From the NCBI RefSeq assembly GCF_001612665.1, contig NZ_BDAX01000021.1, positions 124,001-188,000 of the forward strand: DNA of 64,000 nucleotides, written 5' to 3'. Shown in pieces: positions 36,133 to 44,328 of this stretch. Each line of letters starts with the position of its first letter. Position 1 is the stretch's first letter. Both the position numbers and the translations under genes were made by a program. The notes beneath the pieces are model-generated. The model worked only from the letters and a program-made list of their open reading frames with translations. It made no database searches and had not been told where the DNA came from. This DNA comes from Nocardia alba NBRC 108234 (GTDB taxonomy: Bacteria; Actinomycetota; Actinomycetes; Mycobacteriales; Mycobacteriaceae).

Positions 36133-36406
36133 ATTCGTTCAGGCGACCGGCATGGCGCTGGCGACCGTGATCGGCGCGGTGACGGCGTGGCAGGCCCGCG
36201 AGGTCGCCAAGTTGCGTGAACGGGTGGTCGCGCTCGAAGAGCAGGCCGCCGACGATCACCTCCGATTCCGCGACGCGATCCGCCTGATCCGCGCACTCCA
36301 GCGACACATCGACGAACTGCTCGGCTTCCTGCGCCTGCACGTACCGGGCATGGAACCCCCGGCGGCGGACTACAAGATTCCCGCCACCCTCCAAGAAGAA
36401 ATCTGA
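36110..36406 (+). CDS. Second holin-like protein, one helix plus coiled coil
   Basis: A 98-aa protein: one N-terminal membrane helix (MALATVIGAVTAW) then a charged coiled coil (AREVAKLRERVVALEEQAADDHLRFRDAIRLIRALQRH). This layout is common for the second small lysis protein of mycobacteriophages and related phages. It overlaps the end of the previous gene; GTG 36101 is an alternative start. Confidence 0.6.
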   Translation: MTSWLSPEFVQATGMALATVIGAVTAWQAREVAKLRERVVALEEQAADDHLRFRDAIRLIRALQRHIDELLGFLRLHVPGMEPPAADYKIPATLQEEI

Positions 36407-36502
36407 CGGCGACCCCGCCGTTCCCGAACTGCATGCGGTCGGCCCCCGGAGAACACTCGACACGGTGCGGGATTCGAGCCCGCCGCATGCCGCGCTCCTG
36501 AC

Positions 36503-36604
36503 GCGCCCGTCTCCCGCAGGTGGTCTGCGGTCGTAGACGTCGCCGCTGCGTCAGGAGCGATGGTCCCGCCCTCGCCGCTTCCCCTCGTCCACGAGGGCGG
36601 GACC
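36503..36604 (+). repeat. Structured leader element, copy B (before the amidase)
   Basis: The same modules as copy A: GCGCCCGTCTCCCGCAG, a CCGCAG/CTGCGG mini-hairpin, a variable arm, and a terminal 13-bp stem (36562-36574 with 36592-36604) just upstream of the amidase ribosome binding site. Stem sequences differ from copy A but pairing is kept. Confidence 0.65.
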
Positions 36605-36634
36605 CCGAAACCTCACTCACACAAGGAGATACCC

Positions 36635-37411
36635 ATGGGCTGGACCGGCGACCCGGTATGGCTGGCCGACGTGCTGCGCGATGCCGGACTCGATGTCATC
36701 GAACACGAGGGCTGGCGCGACCGTGGCCACGGCGACTTCCGTGACCTGCGTGGCGTGCTCTGCCACCACACCGCGGGCGGCGGCCGCAACGACTGGCGCA
36801 TCGTCCAGGACGGCCGCGCCGACCTCCCCGGCCCCCTCGCCCAACTGGTCCTCGAACGCGACGGCACCTTCCGCGTGATCGCGGCCGGGGTGTGCTGGCA
36901 CGCGGGCCGCGGCTCCTGGCCCGGCTGGCCCACCGACAACGCCAACTACCACGTGATCGGCATCGAAGCCGTCTCCCGCGGCGACGGAACCGACTGGACA
37001 CCGGCACAACTCGACGCCTACAAGCGCGGCTGCGCGGCCATCCTGGCCCGCATCGGCCGCGACGCCGAGGACTGCGTGGCCCACCGCGAGTACTCCCACG
37101 AAGGAAAAATCGACCCCGCCGGCATCGACATGGACGAGTTCCGTCGCGACGTCCAGGCATTCATCGACGGAGAGGACGCTCCGATGAGCGCATCCGAAGT
37201 TACCCAGATCCAGGATTTCATCACCGCGTTCTGCGGCCCGATCGGCAGCGATGTCAAGGACATCCGCGAGCAGCTGTGCGGTAGCCAGCAGCGTGACGCG
37301 GGCATGTTCGCGGGCTGGGAACAGCTCGACGGGATGACTGTGGTCGACACCTTGGCCGACATCCTCGACCGCCTCAAGGCCCTCGAAACGCCCGCAGCCG
37401 AGGGGAGGTGA
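36635..37411 (+). CDS. Endolysin, N-acetylmuramoyl-L-alanine amidase (Amidase_2)
   Basis: A 258-aa peptidoglycan hydrolase. The amidase domain (residues 20-175) has the zinc ligands H44 in CHHTAGGG, H150 in AHREYS and D160 in GKIDP, with K158 as the transition-state lysine. A C-terminal helical part follows and may bind the wall. AAGGAGAT precedes ATG 36635. With the LysB-like esterase and holins it forms a complete lysis set for a mycolate-covered host. Confidence 0.9.
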   Translation: MGWTGDPVWLADVLRDAGLDVIEHEGWRDRGHGDFRDLRGVLCHHTAGGGRNDWRIVQDGRADLPGPLAQLVLERDGTFRVIAAGVCWHAGRGSWPGWPTDNANYHVIGIEAVSRGDGTDWTPAQLDAYKRGCAAILARIGRDAEDCVAHREYSHEGKIDPAGIDMDEFRRDVQAFIDGEDAPMSASEVTQIQDFITAFCGPIGSDVKDIREQLCGSQQRDAGMFAGWEQLDGMTVVDTLADILDRLKALETPAAEGR

Positions 37412-37494
37412 ATCCCTTGCTTCCCATCCTGCTCCAACTGCTCGAGCTGGCCATCGTGCTCGCGCCGGTAGTCCTGCCGCTGCTCGGCCTCTGA
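37408..37494 (+). CDS. Tiny hydrophobic peptide (28 aa)
   Basis: A GTG-started frame overlapping the amidase stop by 4 nt (GTGA), with GGGGAGG just upstream. It encodes a single very hydrophobic helix rich in Leu, Ile, Val and Pro (LLQLLELAIVLAPVVLP). Coupled translation and placement in the lysis cassette suggest a small membrane effector of lysis. It was not recognised from any family. Confidence 0.5.
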   Translation: MNPLLPILLQLLELAIVLAPVVLPLLGL

Positions 37495-37515
37495 CCCCAC
37501 GACCCGGAGATCACC

Positions 37516-37656
37516 ATGACGGAATCGACCACGTTCGCCGCGAGTTCCGCTCTCGGCGCCGAAGACGTCGCCGCGTCGCAGCCATCGGAACCCTCGACGG
37601 GCGTACTGCACGCTGCTGTCGAGATCGTCCCGGCCCTCGACGACGGTGTCGCATGA
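37516..37656 (+). CDS. Small hypothetical protein (46 aa)
   Basis: Starts at ATG after CCCGGAGATCACC and overlaps the next gene by 4 nt (ATGA), so it is probably translated and coupled to the tail terminator gene. The peptide is Ala/Ser-rich and acidic with no recognised motif. Confidence 0.5.
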   Translation: MTESTTFAASSALGAEDVAASQPSEPSTGVLHAAVEIVPALDDGVA

Positions 37657-38093
37657 CCAGCCCATACGCCGGGCAGTTCCCGGACTTCGAGCAGTTCATG
37701 ATCGGGCTGCTCACACCCATCGCGACGACCGTGAGTGCCCTGCCCGCGACGGCGAGCCAAATCACGTTGCCGCTGATCTGGGTTCGCACAACGGGCGGCA
37801 CGCTCGACCACAACGCGATCACCTACCAGGCGAAGGTGCGGGCGGCCGTTTTCCACAGCACCAGGCAGCAGGCGCAGACCATGGCGATTCAGGTGCGCGA
37901 TGCTTTTCTGAACGCCTCGGCCGCACGCTTCAACGGCGTGCTGGTCGATTACGTGGAGGAAATCGCCGCCGCTGAACCGCGTTTCAGCGCCCCGAATCTG
38001 CGTCGCAGCCGCGGGACGAGCGAATTTCCCGACCTCGATCCGCTGCATCAGATGGTCGAGCTCGCCTTCGCCATCGACGCCCGCCGTCAGTAG
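37653..38093 (+). CDS. Tail terminator (tail completion) protein
   Basis: A 146-aa protein with the layout of siphovirus tail terminators: an N-terminal helix, then LPLIWVRTTGGTLDHNAITYQAKVRAAVFHSTRQQAQTMAIQVRDAFL, where a strand is followed by the variable-date-loop and a helix, and a C-terminal strand HQMVELAFAID. It would cap the head-proximal end of the tail tube. It immediately precedes the major tail protein, the standard position. Confidence 0.7.
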   Translation: MTSPYAGQFPDFEQFMIGLLTPIATTVSALPATASQITLPLIWVRTTGGTLDHNAITYQAKVRAAVFHSTRQQAQTMAIQVRDAFLNASAARFNGVLVDYVEEIAAAEPRFSAPNLRRSRGTSEFPDLDPLHQMVELAFAIDARRQ

Positions 38094-38149
38094 ACGGCAT
38101 TTCACCGGCACCCCTGCCTGATCGCGGGGGTTGCCCAGTTCCCTGTCCA

Positions 38150-38165
38150 GCCCGGTTCACCGGGC
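38150..38165 (+). promoter_or_regulatory. Small hairpin before the major tail protein gene
   Basis: GCCCGG-TTCA-CCGGGC lies 19 bp before the TTG start and may help protect or tune the most abundant mRNA of the operon. Confidence 0.4.
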
Positions 38166-38183
38166 ACATGAATGGAGAAAGTC

Positions 38184-39125
38184 TTGCCTCCCATCTCGTC
38201 CACCCCGTTGACCACCCTGAAGGCCGCCCAGCGCCAGCTGCTGCTCAAGCCGCTCGACGCCGCGGTGTTCCTAGCCCCGTGGCCGAACTCCACCCCCGTC
38301 ACCCCGGGCAGCATGACCGACGCCACCGGCAACCTGCTCGCGCTGCCCGCGTCGTACCAGTCCGTCGGCCTCATCGACAAGAAGTCCGGCGTCAACTTCG
38401 CGCGCGCCGTGACGGCCTCGCCCATCGAGGCGTACGGCGAGATGCAGCCGGTCCGCGACGACATCACCAGCGATATCACCACCATCGAGTTCGAGCCGCA
38501 GCAGACCAACCTGCTGAACCTGGCGCTGACCAGCAACACCAACCTGGCGTCCACCCAGGCCGCGGCCAACGGTGAGGTCGGCTTCTGGCAGCCCGCCACC
38601 CCGCAGATCAACTACTACTCCGCGGTCGTGATCGGCAAGGACGGCACCGACGCCGCCCCGATCTACATCTTCAAGATCATGCCGAAGGTCGCCGTCACCA
38701 AGTGGGGCGGCGAGCAGTGGACCCCCACCAACCTGATGGGCGAGAAGCTCACCCTCACCGCCTTCAAGGACGACACCCTCGGTTACGCCGTCGCCCACGG
38801 CTTCGGCGGCACCGGCTGGCAGAGGCTGCTGTCCGCGACCGGCATCAAGTACACCGTCTCGGCGATCACTCCCGCGCCGATCAGCGTGACCCGCGGCACC
38901 ACCACGTCCGCGCCGATCGTGGTGACCGACCAGTTCGGCGGCATCCTGCCGAACGCCAACTGCGCCTTCACCCCGGCCGGTGGCTCGAACATCACCGTGT
39001 CGGCGTCCGGTCTCGTGACCGCCGCCGCGAACGCCACCGTGGGCAACACCACCGTCGGCATCGTGTACACCCCGACCGGCGGCACCGCGCTCGCCTCGGT
39101 GAACTGCGTCGTCACCGTCGCGTAA
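38184..39125 (+). CDS. Major tail protein with C-terminal Ig-like domain
   Basis: A 313-aa tail tube protein. The N-terminal region (residues 1-225: TLKAAQRQLLLKPLDAAVFLAPW... VRDDITSDITTIEFEPQQTNLLNLALTSN... QWTPTNLMGEKLTLTAFKD) matches actinobacteriophage major tail proteins. The last 80 residues form a Big_2-type immunoglobulin-like domain (APIVVTDQFGGILPNANCAF... SASGLVTAAAN). TTG 38184 is favoured because GGAGAAAG lies correctly before it; ATG 38172 overlaps that site. The Ig domain would decorate the outside of the tail. Confidence 0.82.
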   Translation: MPPISSTPLTTLKAAQRQLLLKPLDAAVFLAPWPNSTPVTPGSMTDATGNLLALPASYQSVGLIDKKSGVNFARAVTASPIEAYGEMQPVRDDITSDITTIEFEPQQTNLLNLALTSNTNLASTQAAANGEVGFWQPATPQINYYSAVVIGKDGTDAAPIYIFKIMPKVAVTKWGGEQWTPTNLMGEKLTLTAFKDDTLGYAVAHGFGGTGWQRLLSATGIKYTVSAITPAPISVTRGTTTSAPIVVTDQFGGILPNANCAFTPAGGSNITVSASGLVTAAANATVGNTTVGIVYTPTGGTALASVNCVVTVA

Positions 39126-39141
39126 CCGACGCCCATGAAAC

Positions 39142-39183
39142 GTGGTCGCGTGCCGTGCTTCTCCGGTCGCGGCACGCGGCCAC
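39142..39183 (+). terminator. Stem-loop after the major tail protein gene
   Basis: A 16-bp stem, allowing two G-U pairs, starting GTGGTCGCGTGCCGTG with a 10-nt loop. No T-run follows, so partial termination or mRNA processing between the tail protein and its downstream genes is likely. Confidence 0.65.
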
Positions 39184-39221
39184 TTCCTTGTCAGTTTCCG
39201 GAGAGAAAGCGGGGCAACCCC

Positions 39222-39383
39222 GTGTCCATCATCCCCACCCAGTTCCCGGTCACGATGACCGACGGCACGCACGAGTACCAGGTCTTCGACGCCTCGGCGT
39301 TCGGTGACGCCAAGTTCGGTCTCGGCCACCGCGTCAAGGAAGACGCCGCGCAGGCCGTCGCCGCGACCAAGCCAGCCAAGTAA
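39222..39383 (+). CDS. Small protein between tail tube and chaperone genes (53 aa)
   Basis: A short protein starting SIIPTQFPVTMTDGTHEYQVFDASAFGDAK; the GTG start lies 20 bp after CCGGAGAGAAAG. Actinobacteriophages often carry a small unnamed gene at this place. Function unknown; possibly a tail accessory protein. Confidence 0.6.
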   Translation: MSIIPTQFPVTMTDGTHEYQVFDASAFGDAKFGLGHRVKEDAAQAVAATKPAK

Positions 39384-39418
39384 CCACGTTCCACCACTAC
39401 GAAACCGGAGATCCCCTG

Positions 39419-39763
39419 ATGGCAGCACCCCGCAAAACGTCAACGGCCACGAAGGTCGCAGGCGGTGACGAAGGCCGCTTCTACGAGATCCAGCGTGAAC
39501 TCGCAGCCAAGCGACGCGGCCCCTACCACCTGACCGCCGACATCGCGATCCAGCCACTGACCCGCCGCCAGGCGCGCTTGCTGGCCGAAACCGACGACGA
39601 AGAAGACCAGCTACAGATCCTGCTGGGCGAGGCCTACGAGGCGGTCGACGACCTGTTCGCCGACCGCCCCATCGACGAATGGGTCGCCTTCCAGAACGAT
39701 CTGTACGCCCACTTCTACGGCGAAGGCGCCACGGAGCTGCCGGGGGGATCCGAGGGCTCGTAG
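39419..39763 (+). CDS. Tail assembly chaperone, short form (G)
   Basis: A 114-aa protein with a basic N-terminus and an acidic helical body (RRQARLLAETDDEEDQLQILLGEAYEAVDDLFADRPIDEWVAF), as in siphovirus chaperones that wrap the tape measure during tail assembly. Its last codons contain the slippery heptamer G-GGG-GGA (39742-39748), so part of the ribosomes continue in the -1 frame. CCGGAGAT precedes the ATG. Confidence 0.82.
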   Translation: MAAPRKTSTATKVAGGDEGRFYEIQRELAAKRRGPYHLTADIAIQPLTRRQARLLAETDDEEDQLQILLGEAYEAVDDLFADRPIDEWVAFQNDLYAHFYGEGATELPGGSEGS

Positions 39764-40221
39764 AGTTCTGGGACAAGTTCGGTGCCGCGCTCGAATACGA
39801 CCTACTCGAGCGCGGCATCGACATCCGAGACTGCTTCGGGCCCATAGAGTTCCGCACCCGCGACTGGCGCACCATCTGGCGGTTCAAAGACCGCCTACCC
39901 CGCGGGTCGCACTACAAAACAGCCTTGGCGTTGGACCGCGAGCTCGCCGAGTACTGGCTCGACATGGAGGAATCCGACCCCGATCCCGACGCCGAAGAGC
40001 CACCGACCCCGGAGGGCTACACCCTCGACACGTATCTGCTCCTGTCGATCATCGACGGGCTACAGGGCGTCCAAGCTGCCGTGATTGCGGCAGCCGGCGC
40101 GGATCCACCCCAGGTGAAGCCGATGCCGCGTCCGCAGACAGCAATGGACATAGTCCGCGAGGAACGGCGCCTGTCCACGATGAACAGCATCGTCGACATC
40201 TTCAAACCGGTCGCCGGGTAG
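39748..40221 (+). CDS. Tail assembly chaperone, -1 frameshift extension (T)
   Basis: The second part of the chaperone pair, lacking its own start and read after a -1 slip at GGGGGGA. It continues GIRGLVEFWDKFGAALEYDLLERG... FRTRDWRTIWRFKDRLPRGSHYKTALALD and ends FKPVAG. The fusion (G plus T) would be 267 aa. A frame change at exactly this place, with both frames conserved in style, is the hallmark of functional siphovirus tail genes. Confidence 0.82.
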   Translation: MRGLVEFWDKFGAALEYDLLERGIDIRDCFGPIEFRTRDWRTIWRFKDRLPRGSHYKTALALDRELAEYWLDMEESDPDPDAEEPPTPEGYTLDTYLLLSIIDGLQGVQAAVIAAAGADPPQVKPMPRPQTAMDIVREERRLSTMNSIVDIFKPVAG

Positions 40222-40233
40222 AACCGCGGTTGA

Positions 40234-40638
40234 TCAGAATGCCCCGCCGGAGAAGCACTTGACCACCGGCGGTTGGCCATTGGCGTCCGCGTCCGGCATC
40301 GGAGCGCTGCTACCGGTACTACCACCGACCACCCCACCGATGAGCGCGCCGGGAATTGCCCCGATAGCCGAACCGGCAAAAAACCCGCCGAGGGCGCCCA
40401 GGCCCATGCCGATCAAGCCGTTCGTGGTGATGTTCAGGCAGTAGGCCCGTTGCTCGGGCGTCAGCGCGATCGGTGCGGCCTCAACCGGGCTGGTGGTGAC
40501 TGTGCTGGGATCGAATCCTGGTGCCGGCGCGGCGTGCGCGGTACTGGCGAACGCCGCTGTTGCCGCGATCGCAAGACAGGTCGCGGCAATGAACTTCTTC
40601 AATTTTCTCGAACTCCCAGAGAGATGGCCATCAAACAT
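40234..40638 (-). CDS. Small secreted glycine-zipper protein on the opposite strand
   Basis: A 134-aa exported protein: signal peptide (KKFIAATCLAIAATAAFASTAHA), a proline-rich spacer, then a Gly/Ala hydrophobic zipper (LIGMGLGALGGFFAGSAIGAIPGALIGGVVGG) and a terminal cysteine. Similar exported proteins are common in Nocardia-type chromosomes, so it looks host-derived rather than viral. It faces against the tail operon, 12 bp after the chaperone stop. ATG 40638 was chosen over 40650. Confidence 0.7.
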   Translation of the reverse strand: MFDGHLSGSSRKLKKFIAATCLAIAATAAFASTAHAAPAPGFDPSTVTTSPVEAAPIALTPEQRAYCLNITTNGLIGMGLGALGGFFAGSAIGAIPGALIGGVVGGSTGSSAPMPDADANGQPPVVKCFSGGAF

Positions 40639-41176
40639 GTTGTCTCCCAAGCCAGTTCGAGCTTGAGAGCACGCGAAGCATAAGCCGGTTCGGCCGTACC
40701 CACACAGACGGCCAATCGATTGTGGGGCACATCACGTTTGCTGTGGACTATCCGTGCTACCAGCCATCTTCGTTGTGAGTTATTGCCCCGATAAGGCCAT
40801 GCGGCTTGTGAAGGCGATCGGTGTTCTTCAGGACCGCGAGCGTCGACTAGCTGCGGCAGGATGAAAAAGGCTCAGCGATCCTGCGCTGTCGTAGGTCGGT
40901 GTACGCGCTGGGATGCTCGTAGCCGTTGTCGGTGATCAGGGTCTTCGAACCGATGCCGGAGTGGTCATCCATGGTGCTCGCTGCGTGAAACACGCTGCAC
41001 TACAATCAAATTAGTCGCCTGTCCGCTGAGCCTGTTAGGATTTCTATATAGGTGCTCACTCATGTCATCCGTGGTCCACACCCGGAGCCACGCATCGCGG
41101 GTTCAGCTGTACCGATCTGCCCGCACTGAGTCGGACTTGGCCAACGGCCGTCCTCGACAGGAAGTAGTATCCAAGC
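40639..41176. other. 538-bp stretch with a possible remnant on the minus strand
   Basis: No complete gene was found. On the minus strand, about 40852-40974, a short frame contains TLITDNGYEHPSAYTDLRQRR, which looks like a fragment of a larger vanished gene. An AT-rich zone near 41010-41055 probably holds the promoter of the following gene. Confidence 0.35.
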
Positions 41177-42160
41177 ATGCACGCCGACATCGAAACTGCC
41201 GTCAGTATCGCCCAATTGGCGGCTGACTTCGACTGGCAGTGGACGACCGAGAACGCTGAGGAATTCTATCGATTGGCTGGCTGGCAGTCCAATTATTCCG
41301 CTGAGAGCTTCGCTGTGTTGTATGCCGTTCCAGGCCAGGCGTTCCCGCTTGCGCTGGTGGATTGGCTACCGTTGGCTTCGCCTGATGATGCGGATACTTC
41401 TCAAGATTTGGCACAGATCTCGACCGTCTTGGTGGACCCTAAGCTATACGAAAGCGGCAATAACTCGGCCGAGTTAACTGATCTTTTCGCTGAAATTTCA
41501 TATCGACTTCGCCTTGAGTTCGGTTCTCCGGACGATTTCAGGCCGGGGCAATTTGCGAGTCTGCGATGGGATCGTCCCAGTTTTGTGAGTCCCAGTCTTG
41601 TGATTTGTCTCGCGATGTCAGATTCTGGAGTTTCCGTAGACCTCGTGAATCCGGCCTATCAACGTTGGCGCGATTCGCAGGCCGACGTCCTTGAAGTGGG
41701 CGTCGATACTGTGGATGGTCCATACTCGGGGAACTGTGAGCCGGGATCATGGTTGGAATTCGAGGAGAATCTTCTAGCTACTTTTCGCATGATGAAGTTA
41801 ACCGGCTGCATTAGGTTGCGAACAGGTGAAAACGGTTATGTCCAATTCCAGATGGGGTATGGACAGATTTCAATATCGATCACGCATCTGCCTGCGTCTT
41901 CCTCGGATTCTTTGGATCGTGAGTATCTCGGAGATCCTGCCGGTTGGGAATTCTATGCGGTTGAGGGCGGCGAACAATGGAAGCGGTCAGTCATGTGGCC
42001 TGCAAAGCAAATCGAATATTTGTCGATGGCAAAGATTGCAGTAGCGGCACTTCGTCGGCAAAACAAAGGCGCATCGCCGGAGGATGTTCACTTCGACGTC
42101 TGGGCTGACTACGACGCCAATACGCCAGACATGAGGGCGATTGCCCAACTCGCCGAATGA
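41177..42160 (+). CDS. Predicted immunity/chaperone protein (DUF6301-like plus TY-Chap-like)
   Basis: A 327-aa soluble acidic protein. The N-terminal half (AQLAADFDWQWTTENAEEFYRLAGW) resembles DUF6301 proteins. The C-terminal half (FRMMKLTGCIRLRTGENGYVQFQMGYGQISISITH... LDREYLGDPAGWEFY... MAKIAVAALRR) resembles the TY-Chap family. Both are typical neighbours of actinobacterial polymorphic toxins. The gene is AT-richer than its surroundings and has AGGAAG before its ATG. It is probably the antidote of the nuclease-tipped protein at 44329, from which it is now separated by insertion-sequence remnants. Family assignments are by eye. Confidence 0.6.
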   Translation: MHADIETAVSIAQLAADFDWQWTTENAEEFYRLAGWQSNYSAESFAVLYAVPGQAFPLALVDWLPLASPDDADTSQDLAQISTVLVDPKLYESGNNSAELTDLFAEISYRLRLEFGSPDDFRPGQFASLRWDRPSFVSPSLVICLAMSDSGVSVDLVNPAYQRWRDSQADVLEVGVDTVDGPYSGNCEPGSWLEFEENLLATFRMMKLTGCIRLRTGENGYVQFQMGYGQISISITHLPASSSDSLDREYLGDPAGWEFYAVEGGEQWKRSVMWPAKQIEYLSMAKIAVAALRRQNKGASPEDVHFDVWADYDANTPDMRAIAQLAE

Positions 42161-42273
42161 TGCCCTACGACTGGATTCATAGAAACGCTAAGCCCTGGGC
42201 AGTGACCTATCAGGGCTAGTGGAAAGATTTTAAAGTTGTTGGGTGGTAGATAATCTGGTGGAATCAGGGCCGT

Positions 42274-43330
42274 GTGAGCTGCCCTCTGATGTTGCGTGAC
42301 GGTGACCGAGAGATCCTCCAGGCCTGGATTCGGTCGACGACGATGAGGTCCGGACTTTTTCTACGAGCCCGGATCATCATCCTGGCCGCCGATGGCGCGG
42401 CCCATGCCGAGATCGGTCGTTGGTTCGAAATCTCGCGCCAGGCACAGGGATCAACTGGCGGTCCCGCTACCTCGCACACAGGACCGATGGACTTCACGAA
42501 GAACATCGATCAGGGCGTCCACGGACCCTGGACCGGGACACACTGATCACCACCACATTGACCCCACCACTACGCAAATACGCTGTCACACACATGGAGT
42601 GCACGCCTGTAGGCCGATCACCTCGGTATCGCGCACAGGACCGTGTTGAAGGTGTTGAGTTGGTACGGGGTGCAACCATGGCGCGCGGAGACGTTCAAGT
42701 TCTCCACCGATCCGGAACTGGCGGGCAAGGTCACCGACATCGTCGGGCTCTACATGAACCCACCCAAGAACGCGATCGTGCTCTGCATGGACGAAAAGTC
42801 CCAGATCCAGGTCCTAGGCCGGACCGCGCCGACGTTACCGATGTAGATCGGCATCCCCGTACGTCGAACCCACGACTACATCTGCAACGGCACTATGACC
42901 CTGTTCGCGGCACTGGAAATCGCGACCGGCAAGGTCACCGGCGTATGTAAGCCCCGGCACCGCCACCAGGAGTTTCTCGCTTTCCTGCGCCATGTCGCCC
43001 GTGCTTACCCCGATGGTGAGCTACACCTGGTGATGGATAACTACTCCGCCCAAAACAGGACCGAGGTCCGCGCCTGACTCGCGGAAAACCCCTGAATCCG
43101 AGTGCATTTCAACCCATATCTGGCGCATCGTGAGGTTGGTCCGCCAGTAGGTGCCCACCAGCAGCACCTGGTCCTCGAAACTCAACCCCAAGGCCAGCCC
43201 CGCAACGGCCGACCAGCGTTCTCGCGCCGCAACCGGGTGATAAGACGGGTAAACGTGGCCGGGCGCAGCTCGGAGAACAACTCCACCATTGCCGGGTCAG
43301 ACGCCGAGATCATCACCGACGACACGAAAC
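42274..43330 (+). pseudogene. Degenerate IS630-family transposase
   Basis: Fragments in several frames together recall an IS630 transposase: an N-terminal helix-turn-helix (LRDGDREILQAWIRSTTMRSGLFLRARIIILAADG), the DDE segment IVLCMDEKSQIQVLGRTAP (42643-42846), then ALEIATGKVTGVCKPRHRHQEFLAFLRHVARAYPDGELHLVMDNYSA (42895-43077), and a decayed VHFNP stretch. Frame changes and stops show it is dead. Ends of the element were not defined. Confidence 0.75.
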
Positions 43331-43427
43331 CGGCTGCTGCGCGACAAATTACGGGATGTCCTCTCGGAGTTCCTAACAGTTTCTGTCTGGTAGCGGCGAA
43401 TCTTGTTGCAGTGCGGAAGGTTTCGTT

Positions 43428-44275
43428 TTGACAGCGCTGTGGGTCGTTGACGACCGGCTGTGCGCAGTGATCGAACCACTACAACCAGTCAAGCCGGCGG
43501 GAACACCGGGATCAGCACGGATGAACGATCGGTGTGTCCGGCATGGGATCTTGTTTGTGCTGATCACCGGCATCGAGTGGGAAGACCTGTCCCAGAAGCT
43601 GGGAATCAGGTCTGGCATGACCTGCTGGCATCGGCTACGCGACCCGCAGGCAGCCGAGGTGTTCGGGGCTATGCCCACCACGATGCTCGCCCACTGCCAC
43701 CGCGCGGGATTGCCGCTGTCGCCCGCGTAATCCCCCGACGGCTCGCACGCGCGGGCCAAAAGAGGGAGCCGATACTGGTCCCAGCCCGGTCGACTGCCGC
43801 AAACCGGAGCGAAGCATTACATCATGACCTGCGGCACGGCCTCCCGCTCGCAATCGTGCAGTCAGCAACGTCAACGACGATCTCGTGCTGCCCGAACTGC
43901 TCGATCGTGTTAAGCCCCTGCGAGGACGCCCCGCCCGACCACGCGAGCGGATCACGACACTGATCGCGGACCAACGGCTACGACTATCCGCGGGTCTACG
44001 ACGAACTCGCGCAATTATGGATTATCGGCTACATCCCACGCCGCGGCACCCGCGACAAGGTGACCACCGGCCGCTGGATTGTCGAACAAACACTGGCCTT
44101 CCTGCACCAATACCGGCGGTTGGTCATCCGTTGGGAACGCCGCACTGACATCCACCAAGGATTTCCTCGACCTCACCGCTGCGCTGACTGCTGGCGATGA
44201 CTCAGTAATTGAACTGATAGGTGCTCTTAGGCGCAAGATTCCGCGCGCTATAGGAGGAGAGTTTCTTTTAGTGTA
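43428..44275 (+). pseudogene. Degenerate IS5-family transposase
   Basis: The N-terminus is well kept (DDRLCAVIEPLQPVKP... MNDRCVRHGILFVLITGIEWEDLSQKLGIRSGMTCWHRLRD), typical of the IS5 group, but a frame break follows. Later fragments (DLVLPELLDRVKPLRGRPARPR; RRLVIRWERRTDIHQGFLDLTAAL near the end) lie in other frames. It is inactive. Confidence 0.75.
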
Positions 44276-44328
44276 GCGGATCTATTCACTGCGAGTTTCT
44301 CTAAAATATTAGCTATAGGAGCATCGGC

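Noticed and set aside
42274..44275. Functional transposons
   Set aside because: Both transposases are broken by frame changes and internal stops.
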